DNA of 49,587 nucleotides, taken from Candidatus Rokuibacteriota bacterium (GTDB lineage Bacteria > Methylomirabilota > Methylomirabilia > Rokubacteriales > CSP1-6). The notes under the pieces were generated by a model. The model made no database searches, was not told where the DNA came from, and saw only the letters and a program-made list of their open reading frames with translations. The stretch's first letter is position 1. Each line of letters begins with the position of its first letter. The translations under genes and the position numbers were made by a program. Of this stretch, positions 8,586 through 16,854 are shown one piece after another. The DNA lies in contig JACPCW010000095.1 in the NCBI GenBank assembly GCA_016184365.1, forward strand, positions 1-49,587. Direction: 5' to 3'.

Positions 8586-9254
8586 TTAATCGATCCTCGC
8601 GAAGAAGCGCGCGGGGGCGCCCTCCGTGCCCGCGATCTTGTAGAACGGCGCCGCGAAATCCACGCGGCGCCGCGGCAGCGCGCCGAGGTTCGTGACTCCT
8701 TCCATGATCACGACGCCGGCGCCCAGGATCATCCGGTGCATCGGGAAGTCTTCGGAGCTGAAGTCCGGCAGCCGCGCGCAGTACTCCTCGAAGAAGTCGA
8801 AGCCGATGTTCTTCGCGCCCTTCGCCACGAGCCATTCCGCCGTCTCGGGCGGGCAGTACGGCGACTGCGTGAAGTAGCTCGGCCACTGGCCGTACATCTT
8901 GTCGGTCCAGTCGGTGCGCAGCAGCACGATGTCGCCGTGGTTCACGTCGTCCGCGCCGCCGCGGCGCAGATCGTCGATCGTGACGCCGTGGTTGGCGCCG
9001 ACGAACGACAGGTCGACGACGATCGCCGAACCCATCACCTGATCGAGCGAGATCTCCGCCGTCGTGATGCCGTCGCGGAACACGTGGAGCGGCGAGTCGA
9101 TGTGCGCGCCCGTGTGGAGGCTCTGGGTCACGCTCGAGACCTGCCAGAAGCCGGGACCGCGCCGGTGCGGCGTGACCTCGAGCCGCATGTTCGTGGACGG
9201 CGGGCTCATCGTCGTGTGGTCCACCGTCACCGACAGATCGATGTAGCGCGGCAT
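8586..9254 (-). CDS. Cyclase-family metal-dependent hydrolase (kynurenine formamidase-like)
   Basis: A 222-residue protein with the metal-binding signature HTGAHID at 47-53 (HxGxHxD) followed by SPLH, as in the cyclase/KynB-type amidohydrolase family. Members hydrolyse formamides, lactones or cyclic amides, or act on isatin-like rings; the substrate here is unknown. ATG9254 begins 2 bases after the stop of the luciferase-like gene, so translation is coupled. It is the last gene of the ten-gene leftward operon headed by the hydrolase at 17657, suggesting a hydrolytic step in the same catabolic route. Confidence 0.8.
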   Translation of the reverse strand: MPRYIDLSVTVDHTTMSPPSTNMRLEVTPHRRGPGFWQVSSVTQSLHTGAHIDSPLHVFRDGITTAEISLDQVMGSAIVVDLSFVGANHGVTIDDLRRGGADDVNHGDIVLLRTDWTDKMYGQWPSYFTQSPYCPPETAEWLVAKGAKNIGFDFFEEYCARLPDFSSEDFPMHRMILGAGVVIMEGVTNLGALPRRRVDFAAPFYKIAGTEGAPARFFARID

Positions 9255-9256
9255 CG

Positions 9257-10324
9257 TCAGCTCCGGAACCGCGGCATGACTTCGCGGGCGAAGAGCTCCA
9301 TGGATCGGCGGATCTTCGCCTGCGGCAGGCCGCCGAAGTTCATCCAGCACAGCACCTGGCCGACACCGATCTCGCGCATGCGCTCGATGTGGCGCGCCAC
9401 CGTGTCCGGGGTGCCGAACGCCAGCGTCTCGGCGCGAAGATCCTCCCACGTCACTTTCGAGAGCCGTTCGGCCATCCCGCGGAAGGCGGGCTGGAGCGTC
9501 GGGTGCGCGTCCTCGATGCGCTCCGGGATGACGAAGCGCCGGAACGAGTCCTGGTACCACATCTCGTACGGCTTCGCGAACTCGAACGCCTCCTCGTCGC
9601 TGTCGGCGACGTAGATGTGGCGCGAGACACCCCACTGCGCGAGCAGCGCCTCGATGTCGGCCTGGCTGCGGCCGGCCTTCTGGAGCGTCGCGACGTAGAT
9701 GTCGCGGCTCTGCACGTGCTGATCGATGCTGCCGTAGAGCACGGAATTCAGCATCGGCCATCCGCGCAGCGCCGCGGACTCGATGCCGTCCTTCGACACG
9801 CACACCTGGTACATCGGCGGCGTCGGCTGCTGGAACGGCTTCGGAATCACGCGCACGTTGTCGAGCTTGTAGAACTTCCCGTCGTACGTGACGCTCGGCT
9901 CGGTCCAGAGGCGCCCGAGGATGTCGATCGTCTCGTCGAAGCGCTCGCGGCTTTCCGTCTGCGGTACCTTGTAGCCCGCGAACTCGACCGGCCGGTTGCC
10001 GCGGCCGACGCCGACGTCGAGCCGGCCGCGCGAGATGATGTCCGCCAGCGCGAGCTGCTCGGCGAGCCGGATCGGATGGTGGAACGGCAGGATCGCCGCC
10101 GCGAGCCCGATGCGAACGCGCCGCGTGCGCGCGGCCGCCGCCGCGGCGAGCGTCGCCGGATCGACGGCCAGGCCGTACTCGATGAAGTGATGCTCGGTCA
10201 GCCACACCTCGTCGAAGCCGAGCTCCTCCGACCACTCCATCTGCTCGAGCTCGTTGTGGATGACGTCCTCGTGCGTGAAGCCCGGGGCCGCCTGGAAGAA
10301 GAAATAGGTCCCGAAGCGCATCAT
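9257..10324 (-). CDS. LLM-class flavin-dependent oxidoreductase (luciferase-like monooxygenase)
   Basis: A 355-residue TIM-barrel LLM protein. Recognisable family segments are DEVWLTEHHF near the N-terminus, RTRRVRIGLAAAILPFHHP, and DVGVGRGNRP in the flavin/substrate pocket region. These F420- or FMN-dependent enzymes oxidise or cleave small organic molecules. The start is ATG10324, which overlaps the upstream stop as ATGA; a second ATG follows at 10321. It sits between a 6PGDH-like reductase and a cyclase in an operon with a Liv transporter, which suggests a monooxygenase step in breakdown of the imported compound. The cofactor cannot be told from the sequence by eye. Confidence 0.85.
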   Translation of the reverse strand: MMRFGTYFFFQAAPGFTHEDVIHNELEQMEWSEELGFDEVWLTEHHFIEYGLAVDPATLAAAAAARTRRVRIGLAAAILPFHHPIRLAEQLALADIISRGRLDVGVGRGNRPVEFAGYKVPQTESRERFDETIDILGRLWTEPSVTYDGKFYKLDNVRVIPKPFQQPTPPMYQVCVSKDGIESAALRGWPMLNSVLYGSIDQHVQSRDIYVATLQKAGRSQADIEALLAQWGVSRHIYVADSDEEAFEFAKPYEMWYQDSFRRFVIPERIEDAHPTLQPAFRGMAERLSKVTWEDLRAETLAFGTPDTVARHIERMREIGVGQVLCWMNFGGLPQAKIRRSMELFAREVMPRFRS

Positions 10325-11205
10325 CGGTCTCCGAGGCCGGCCATGCGCTCGATCGTCGTGACGATGGCGGCCAGGTCGTCGCTCCCGTGTCCGGCGTTCG
10401 CGGCGGCGGCCGCGAGCTCGCGGGCGATCCCGGTGAGGAGGAGCGGCGCGCCGACGCGCTTGCCTTCCTCCAGCATCAGCGTGAAGTCCTTCAGGAAGAG
10501 ATCGAGCTTCATCTGCGCGGTGAAGTCGCGCTGCACCATGAGCGGGCCGCGCACGTCCACCATGCGCGAGGCGGCGGCGCTCTCGCGCAGGATGTCGAGC
10601 AGCCGCGCGGGCTCGAGGCCGCCCTTGGCGCCGAGCACGAGCGCCTCGGCGAGGGCCGCGGTGTTCAGGCCGACCAGCAGGTTGGTCGCGAGCTTCGCGA
10701 CCGTCGCGGTGCCGACCGGTCCGACGTAGAGCGTCTTCCTGCCGATCGCGTCGAACACCGGCCGCGCGGCGTCGGCGTGGGCCGGATCGCCGGCCACGAA
10801 GATCGTGCAATCGCCGCGCGCCACCATGGCGCTCGTGCCGCTCATCGGCGTGTCGAGGAACCGTATGCCGCGCGCGGCGGCCGCGTCGCCGAGCGCGCGG
10901 GTGAGCGGCGGCGAGATCGTGCTCATCTGCGCGACGATCACGTCGCGTCGCGCGCACGCGAAGACCCCGTCCGCGCCGCGCAGCGTCGCGTCGACGATGT
11001 CGAGCGACGGCAGGATCGTGAAGATCACGTCGGCGTCCGCGACGGCGTCCGCGAGATCCGCCGCCGGTCGCAGTCCGCGCGGCACGAGCGCGTCGACCGT
11101 GTCGCGCCGGACATCGTGGCCCGCGACCTCGAAGCCGCCGGCGAGCAGACGCTGCGCGACGGCGCCGCCCAGCAGCCCGACGCCCACCACGGCGATTCGC
11201 TTCAT
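10321..11205 (-). CDS. NAD(P)-dependent beta-hydroxyacid dehydrogenase (HIBADH/6PGDH-like)
   Basis: A 294-residue protein with an N-terminal Rossmann motif GVGLLGG at 7-13, the substrate loop DTPMSGT near residues 118-124, and the conserved catalytic Lys in KLATNLLVG, followed by the all-alpha C-terminal domain. The family covers 3-hydroxyisobutyrate, tartronate semialdehyde and related beta-hydroxyacid dehydrogenases, as well as imine reductases. It overlaps the LLM gene start (ATGA) and follows livF by 24 bases, so it belongs to the Liv operon. The exact substrate is unknown. Confidence 0.85.
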   Translation of the reverse strand: MKRIAVVGVGLLGGAVAQRLLAGGFEVAGHDVRRDTVDALVPRGLRPAADLADAVADADVIFTILPSLDIVDATLRGADGVFACARRDVIVAQMSTISPPLTRALGDAAAARGIRFLDTPMSGTSAMVARGDCTIFVAGDPAHADAARPVFDAIGRKTLYVGPVGTATVAKLATNLLVGLNTAALAEALVLGAKGGLEPARLLDILRESAAASRMVDVRGPLMVQRDFTAQMKLDLFLKDFTLMLEEGKRVGAPLLLTGIARELAAAAANAGHGSDDLAAIVTTIERMAGLGDR

Positions 11206-11229
11206 CGCACGCTCTCCTTCAGTCGAAGC

Positions 11230-11925
11230 TCACACGCCGAGATAGCGCGACTTCACGTCGGCGTTGCTCCAGAGCTCCACGGGGCTCGACGAGTGCACGA
11301 TACGGCCGCGCGACAGCACGTGCACGTGGTCCGCCAGCCGCAAGGCGAGCGGCAGGTTCTGCTCGACGAGCAGGATCGAGAAGCCCTCGCCCTTCAGGCG
11401 CTCGATGACGCGCCCGACCTCGCGGACGAGCAGCGGCGCGAGGCCCTCGGTCGGCTCGTCCATCACGAGCAGATCCGGGTTGGTCATGAGCGCGCGCGCG
11501 ATGGCGAGCATCTGCTGCTCGCCACCCGAGAGCTTGCCGGCGCGGTTCCCGGACCGTTCGCGGAGGCGCGGGAAGAGATCCATCGCCCGGTCGATGCTCC
11601 ACGCCCCGCCATTGCCGCGCGCCGCGACCGACAGGTTTTCCGTGACCGTCAGCGACGGGAACACGCGACGGCCCTGCGGCACCAGGCCGAGCCCGAGGCC
11701 CACGATGCGGTTCGACACCCATCCGGTGACGTCGCGCTCCTTGAACACCACGCGGCCTTGCCGCGGCGGCGTGAACCCGACGATCGTGCGGATCAGCGTC
11801 GTCTTGCCCATGCCGTTCCGGCCGAGGACGGCGACGACCTGACCGCGCGCGACCGACAGGGAGACGCCCTGGAGCACGTAGCTGTGGCCGTAGTACGTGT
11901 GGACGTCGGCGACGTCGAGCATCAC
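11230..11925 (-). CDS. livF: LivF, ATP-binding protein of a branched-chain amino acid-type ABC transporter
   Basis: A 231-residue ABC ATPase with Walker A GRNGMGKTT, the signature LSGGEQQML, and Walker B LLVMDEPTEG, in the short LivF form. It pairs with LivG at the membrane permeases LivH and LivM. GTG11925 overlaps the alcohol dehydrogenase stop (GTGA); an ATG at 11922 is equally possible. Unusually, a dehydrogenase gene separates livG from livF. Confidence 0.9.
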   Translation of the reverse strand: MMLDVADVHTYYGHSYVLQGVSLSVARGQVVAVLGRNGMGKTTLIRTIVGFTPPRQGRVVFKERDVTGWVSNRIVGLGLGLVPQGRRVFPSLTVTENLSVAARGNGGAWSIDRAMDLFPRLRERSGNRAGKLSGGEQQMLAIARALMTNPDLLVMDEPTEGLAPLLVREVGRVIERLKGEGFSILLVEQNLPLALRLADHVHVLSRGRIVHSSSPVELWSNADVKSRYLGV

Positions 11926-12968
11926 GCGATCGCCAGCGCCGCGCGGCCGACCAGCGCGTTGGCGCGAATGAGATCGTGCGCGTCCTGGGCGGCTTCGAGC
12001 GGGAACGTGCGCGAGACGACGGCGCGGATCCGCTGCTGGCGTAGCAGCTCGAGCGTCTGGCCGATCTCCGCCAGTGTCACGTACCGGGAGCCGTGAATCT
12101 CGAGCATGCGGTTCAGCACGACCTGCGGGTCGACGGTGAACGTCGACGCCACGCCCCAGACCTCGCGCGGCCGGCTGCCGATAATGACGAGCCGTCCCGC
12201 GCGCGCCAGCGCGGCGAGCGACCCTTCCAGCGTCGCCGTCGTCGCGACGATGTCGATCGCCGCGTCGACCCCGCGGCCGTCGGTGAGCGCGAGCGCCTGC
12301 TTCGCGAGGTTACCCTGGCGGACGTCGATCACGTCGTCGGCGCCGGCCTGCTTGGCCGCCTCCAGCTTCGCGTCTCCCAGATCGGCGGCGAGGACGCGGC
12401 CGCCGCAGAGCTTCGCCATCTGCACCATGTGGATGCCGACGCCACCACCCGCGCCGACGACGAGCACGTGGTCGCCCGGCCCGATGCGCGCTTCCTCGCG
12501 GCACGCGTGGTAGGGCGTCGCGATCGCGTCGGCGGCGACCGCGGCGTCGATGTCCGTCACGCCGTCGGGAATCCGCACGAGGTTCAGCGCCGGGAGCGCG
12601 GCGTACTCCGCGTACGCGCCGTCGCACGCCATGCCGACGTAGCCGCGGAACGCGGTGCAGAGCGTTTCCCGACCGCTCCGGCAGTAGGCGCAGGCGCGGC
12701 AGGTCAGATAGAAGTGGCAGGTGACGCGGTCGCCGGGACGGACGTTCGTCACCTCGGAGCCGATCCCGACGACCTCGCCCGCGAGCTCGTGGCCGGGGAT
12801 GCGCGGGAACGCGGTGACGCGTCCCGGAACCTCGATCATGATCACGATCGTCAGGCCGACGCCGGCGGCGCGGACTCGCACGAGCGCGTCCGTGGGCCCG
12901 ACCTTCGGCACCGGCGCGTCGCGCAGCTCGAGGCGCGCGCCGAGCGACGGCAGCACCATCGCCTTCAT
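11922..12968 (-). CDS. Zinc-type medium-chain alcohol dehydrogenase
   Basis: A 348-residue MDR-family enzyme. It carries the zinc-enzyme signature GHELAGEVVGIG, the four structural-zinc cysteines in CRACAYCRSGRETLC (C-x2-C-x2-C-x7-C), and the NAD-binding motif VVGAGGGVG. It oxidises an alcohol or reduces an aldehyde, substrate unknown. It is inserted between livG and livF with 4-base overlaps at both ends (ATGA with livG, GTGA with livF), so it is part of the transporter transcript and very likely acts on the imported compound or a breakdown product. Confidence 0.88.
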   Translation of the reverse strand: MKAMVLPSLGARLELRDAPVPKVGPTDALVRVRAAGVGLTIVIMIEVPGRVTAFPRIPGHELAGEVVGIGSEVTNVRPGDRVTCHFYLTCRACAYCRSGRETLCTAFRGYVGMACDGAYAEYAALPALNLVRIPDGVTDIDAAVAADAIATPYHACREEARIGPGDHVLVVGAGGGVGIHMVQMAKLCGGRVLAADLGDAKLEAAKQAGADDVIDVRQGNLAKQALALTDGRGVDAAIDIVATTATLEGSLAALARAGRLVIIGSRPREVWGVASTFTVDPQVVLNRMLEIHGSRYVTLAEIGQTLELLRQQRIRAVVSRTFPLEAAQDAHDLIRANALVGRAALAIA

Positions 12969-13732
12969 GGCTCGGCGGCTCCGAGATAGATCTCCTGCAC
13001 GAGGGGGTTCGTCTTGACGTCGGCCGCGAGCCCGTCCGCGACGACGCGGCCGTAGTGCAGGACCGTGATGCGGTCGGTGACCTCGAACGCCACGTCCATG
13101 TCGTGCTCGATGATCAGGATGCTGATCGCGGGATCGAGCCGTTGCAGCAACCCGACCATGAGCTGGGATTCGGCCGGCGACAACCCGGCCGTGGGCTCGT
13201 CGAGCAGCAGCAGGCGTGGCGAGCCGGCGAGGGCGAGCGCGATCTCGAGCTGCCGCTGCTCGCCGTGCGAGAGATTCCGGACCTGTTCGCCCTCCTTGAC
13301 GGCGAGGCCGACGGAATCGAGCACGGCGCGTGCGCGCACGAAGTGACCGGCGTAGCCGGTCAGCGGGCGATGGAGATGGAACTTCGTCCGCGACAGCGCC
13401 TGCACGGCGAGCAGGCAGTTGTCGAGCGCGGTGAGGCGCGGGAACAGGTTCGTGATCTGGTACGTGCGGGCGAGGCCGAGCGCGGCGCGGCGGTGCGCGC
13501 TGGTCCGGGTCACGTCGTGACCGAAGAGATGGATGCGGCCCGACGTCACCGGCTGCTCGCCGCTGATCAGGCTGAACAGCGTCGTCTTGCCGGCGCCGTT
13601 CGGGCCGAGGATCGCACGGCGCTCGCCCGGGCGCATGGCGAGGCTGACGCCGTCGACCGCGAGGAGCCCACCAAACGCCTTGCCGATGTTGGTGAGCTCC
13701 AGGGCGATCGTATTAGTGGGGGGCCCCGACAT
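12965..13732 (-). CDS. livG: LivG, ATP-binding protein of a branched-chain amino acid-type ABC transporter
   Basis: A 255-residue ABC ATPase with Walker A LGPNGAGKTT, the signature LSHGEQRQL, Walker B LLLLDEPTAGL, and the LivG-specific C-terminal tail ending in VQEIYLGA. The ATG at 13732 lies inside a copy of the dispersed GC palindrome: the bases ATGTCGGGGCCCCCC encode the first five residues MSGPP, and the G-rich left arm is the only candidate ribosome-binding site. If the true start is downstream, the first eight residues (to IALEL) are dispensable. Confidence 0.9.
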   Translation of the reverse strand: MSGPPTNTIALELTNIGKAFGGLLAVDGVSLAMRPGERRAILGPNGAGKTTLFSLISGEQPVTSGRIHLFGHDVTRTSAHRRAALGLARTYQITNLFPRLTALDNCLLAVQALSRTKFHLHRPLTGYAGHFVRARAVLDSVGLAVKEGEQVRNLSHGEQRQLEIALALAGSPRLLLLDEPTAGLSPAESQLMVGLLQRLDPAISILIIEHDMDVAFEVTDRITVLHYGRVVADGLAADVKTNPLVQEIYLGAAEP

Positions 13733-13744
13733 GGCCCCCCACCC
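13717..13744. repeat. Dispersed GC palindrome (copy D) between livK and livG
   Basis: The left half GGGGGGCCCCGACATGGCCCCCC is shared with copies A and C; the second hairpin is missing. It fills the 27-bp livK-livG gap and extends into the livG coding sequence. In an operon this position would suit a transcript-processing or partial-termination hairpin that raises livK over livG, as is known for REP elements in other operons. Confidence 0.75.
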
Positions 13745-13759
13745 CGCGCACGGTGATTG

Positions 13760-14995
13760 TCAGCACGCTTTGCAGGGCGGGTAGTTGCGGTCGTACACCG
13801 GCTGCTTCAGGAACTCCTCCGGCTTGTACTTCCAGAACTGCCCGACGGCCGGGTACGTGTGGATGACGGTGTTCCAGAGCTCCCCGCCCTTCTTCTCGAC
13901 CTTGCGGATGTAGATGTTCTGCACCGGGTTGCCGTGTGCGTCGAGCTTCACCGGACCGCGCGGCGCGTCCGGGACCTCCACCTTGCGGAGCGCGGCGAGG
14001 AAGCTCTCGCGGTTCTCGACGTCCCCGCCGACGGCCCTGGCCGCGTCGTTGATCCAGCGGCCCGTCGTGTAGCAGACCTCCGAGTAGTACGACGGGACCT
14101 TCCCGTACTTCTTCCGGTACGTCTCGACGAACTTCTTGTTGATCGGCGTGTCGAGCGCCGCGGAGTACATCAGCGCGCTGTACGCACCGAGCGCCTCGTC
14201 GCCGAGCGAGGGCAGCACGAACTCGTCGAAGGTGGTGCCGCCGCCGAGCAGCGGCAGCCGCGCCTTGAGTCCGGCGTCCTGGTACTGCCTCGGGAAGCGC
14301 AGCGCCGACTGCGCGACCATCAGCGCGAACACGGCGTCGGCGTCGCGCTTGATCTGCGACAGGTACGGCGCGAAGTCGGTGGTGCCGAGCGGCGGCCACA
14401 GCTTCTGCACGATCTGGCCGCCGTTCTCCTCGAACGTCTTCTGGAAGCCGCCGACCTGTTCCCAGCCGAACGAGTAATCGATCGCGACCGTCACGACCTT
14501 CTTGTAGCCGAGCGTCTTGGCCACGTATTCGCCGAAGGGGTGATTCGGCTGGCTCGACGTCCAGCCGTTCCGGACGACCCACTTCGTCGGCTTGCGCTGC
14601 GTCAGGTCGTCGGCGGCCATGACGGGGTAGAGCATGGGCACGCCGAGCTGGTCGACCCGCGGCGCCAGCGCGTAGCCGACGTGGGCGAAGAGACCGCCGG
14701 CGAGCACGTGCACCTTGTCGCTCTCGACGAGCTTGGCGACCTTCGTCAGGGCGATGTTCGGCTGGCCCTGGGTGTCCTCGACGATGACCTCGACCTTGCG
14801 GCCGGCGATCTGGTTGCCGTGCTCCTCGAGCCACATCATGAGGCCGTTGACCATGTCCTTGCCGACCTGCGCGGCCCCGCCGGTCACCGGCGCCAGGAAT
14901 CCGATCTTGATCGGTCCCTTCTGCGCGTCGGCCGGAAGGGCGACCGCGACGAGGACGAGGAGCACGAGCGCGGTGACGGAGAGCTTTCTGGCCAT
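13760..14995 (-). CDS. livK: LivK-type periplasmic substrate-binding protein
   Basis: A 411-residue type I periplasmic binding protein. Signal peptide residues 1-24 (MARK, then a Leu/Val-rich core, then ADAQ), followed by the Liv/leucine-binding start IKIGFLAPVTGGAAQVGKD. A ribosome-binding site AAGGAGG lies before ATG14995 (reading leftwards). This family binds branched-chain amino acids but also amides, urea, aromatic acids and other organics, so the ligand here is open. The enzyme genes in the same operon argue against plain leucine uptake. Confidence 0.9.
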   Translation of the reverse strand: MARKLSVTALVLLVLVAVALPADAQKGPIKIGFLAPVTGGAAQVGKDMVNGLMMWLEEHGNQIAGRKVEVIVEDTQGQPNIALTKVAKLVESDKVHVLAGGLFAHVGYALAPRVDQLGVPMLYPVMAADDLTQRKPTKWVVRNGWTSSQPNHPFGEYVAKTLGYKKVVTVAIDYSFGWEQVGGFQKTFEENGGQIVQKLWPPLGTTDFAPYLSQIKRDADAVFALMVAQSALRFPRQYQDAGLKARLPLLGGGTTFDEFVLPSLGDEALGAYSALMYSAALDTPINKKFVETYRKKYGKVPSYYSEVCYTTGRWINDAARAVGGDVENRESFLAALRKVEVPDAPRGPVKLDAHGNPVQNIYIRKVEKKGGELWNTVIHTYPAVGQFWKYKPEEFLKQPVYDRNYPPCKAC

Positions 14996-15015
14996 GCGAT
15001 CCTCCTTGGAGCGGT

Positions 15016-15993
15016 TCAGGGTGACGGCGCCGGGCGGAGCGGCGCGCGGGCCCGCGCCTTGAGCCAGTCGCGGGCCATGCCGATGATGCCTTCGGGCGCG
15101 TACACGATCGTGCCGATGTACACGGCGCCGAGGATGAGCAGCCAGCGGTGGGTGTAGATGCTGACGACGTTCCGCAGGAGCACGATCACGAACGCGCCGA
15201 GCACCGGGCCGAACAGCGTGCCGCGGCCGCCCAGCGCGACCATCAACAAAATCTCGACCGACGTCGCGAGCTCCGCGTCGGCCGGGCTCACGAACCCGTT
15301 GTAGTAGCCCCAGAACACGCCGGCGAAGCCGCCCGCCGCGCCGGCGATCACGAACGCGATGTACTTGTGGAGCCACACGTGGTAGCCGAGCGTCCGCATG
15401 CGCGATTCGCTCTCGCGGATGCCGACGAGGGTCTTCCCGAACGGCGAGTGCACGACCGTCCACAGCACGACGAATGCCACCGCGAACGCCACGAGGACGA
15501 GATAGTAGAAGGGCAGCGCGCCCGAGACGTCCCAGGGCAGCCCGCGCGGCCGCGGCACTCCCGCGATCCCGTTGTCCCCCGACGTCAGCGAGACCCAGCG
15601 ATTCGCGAGGCCCCAGACGGTCATCCCGAGCGCCAGCGTGATCATGAGGAAGTACACGCCCGTCGCGCGGAGCGCGACGAGGCCGAAGACGGCGGCGCCG
15701 AGCGCGGCGACCGCGATGCCGACCGCGAGCGACGTCCAGAAGTCGGCGCCGTGGCGCGTGGTCAGGATCCCGACGCTGTACGCGCCGAGCGCGAGGTACG
15801 CCGCGTGGCCGAGCGACGCGAGTCCGATGTAGCCGAGCAGCAGATCCAGGCTCATCGCGAGCATCGCCCACACGAGCGCCTGCGTCATCAGCGAGAGCAT
15901 GAACGACGAGACGAACGGGGGCAGCGCCAGCAGCAGGACGGCCGCGACGAGGGCGGCGGCTCGCGGCGCGCGCCGGATGAAGGTCTCCATCAC
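15016..15993 (-). CDS. livM: LivM, permease of a branched-chain amino acid-type ABC transporter
   Basis: A 325-residue multi-helix inner-membrane permease with the family motifs GYIGLASLGHAAYLALGAYS and GGRGTLFGPVLGAFV. It forms the channel with LivH. The start is GTG15993 or ATG15990, immediately after the livH stop. A Pro/Arg-rich short tail ends 20 bases before livK. Confidence 0.9.
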   Translation of the reverse strand: MMETFIRRAPRAAALVAAVLLLALPPFVSSFMLSLMTQALVWAMLAMSLDLLLGYIGLASLGHAAYLALGAYSVGILTTRHGADFWTSLAVGIAVAALGAAVFGLVALRATGVYFLMITLALGMTVWGLANRWVSLTSGDNGIAGVPRPRGLPWDVSGALPFYYLVLVAFAVAFVVLWTVVHSPFGKTLVGIRESESRMRTLGYHVWLHKYIAFVIAGAAGGFAGVFWGYYNGFVSPADAELATSVEILLMVALGGRGTLFGPVLGAFVIVLLRNVVSIYTHRWLLILGAVYIGTIVYAPEGIIGMARDWLKARARAPLRPAPSP

Positions 15994-16854
15994 CTACGCC
16001 CGCCCGAAGAGTCCGGTCGGCCGCACGGCGAGGATCAACGCCATCGGCGCGAAGAGCGTGAAGTACGAGAGCTCGGGGAACAGGGCCTTCCCGAAGTTGT
16101 CGAGGAGGCCGACCATCAGACTGCCGACGAGCGCGCCCTTGAGACTGCCCATGCCGCCGACGATCACGACCACGAACGCGTAGGGCAGGATCTCGAAGTC
16201 GGCGCCCGGGTAGACGCCGACGAAGCCGCCGGCGACGACGCCGGCGATCGACGCCAGCATCGCGCCGAGCGCGAACACGCCCATCGAGATCCGGAACACG
16301 TTGATGCCGACGCCGCGCGCCATCTCCGGATCGTCCACCGTCGCGCGCATCATCGCCCCGAGCCGCGTCTTCTCGAGCACCAGCCAGAGGGTGAGCGAGA
16401 CAGCGATCGCGACACCGACGATGAACACGCGATAGACGGGAAAGTAGAGCTCGCCGACCACCCACGAGCCCGACAGCGTCTCGGGCAGCCTGATCGTGTG
16501 CGGGTCGCCGCCCCAGATCACGAGGCCGAGATCCTGGAAGATGAGCGCGAACCCCATCGTCGTCAGCACCTGGCCGAGCTCCTGGCCGGACAGGCGCTTG
16601 AGGAACGCATTCCATTCCGCGATGCCGATCAGCGCGATCACGATCGCGGCCGCCACGATGGCGACCACGAACGGCGCGCCGCGCCACATGACCGTGAGCG
16701 CGACGTAGCCGCCCAGCAGGTAGTAGCTGCCGTGCGTCATGTTCACGATGCGCATCATGCCGAAGATCAGCGAGAGCCCGCCGGCGAGGAGGAAGAGCAG
16801 GGCGGCGTACGAGACGCCGTTGAAGATCTGCCCGATGAAGAACTCGCCGCTCAT
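15994..16854 (-). CDS. livH: LivH, permease of a branched-chain amino acid-type ABC transporter
   Basis: A 286-residue permease. Family motifs are GGLSLIFGMMRIVNMTHGS near the N-terminus, LGAMMRATVDDPEMARGVGI (the cytoplasmic loop that contacts the ATPase), and VVIVGGMGSLKGALVGS. ATG16854 overlaps the stop of the upstream hydrolase (ATGA), so both are translated together. Confidence 0.9.
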   Translation of the reverse strand: MSGEFFIGQIFNGVSYAALLFLLAGGLSLIFGMMRIVNMTHGSYYLLGGYVALTVMWRGAPFVVAIVAAAIVIALIGIAEWNAFLKRLSGQELGQVLTTMGFALIFQDLGLVIWGGDPHTIRLPETLSGSWVVGELYFPVYRVFIVGVAIAVSLTLWLVLEKTRLGAMMRATVDDPEMARGVGINVFRISMGVFALGAMLASIAGVVAGGFVGVYPGADFEILPYAFVVVIVGGMGSLKGALVGSLMVGLLDNFGKALFPELSYFTLFAPMALILAVRPTGLFGRA

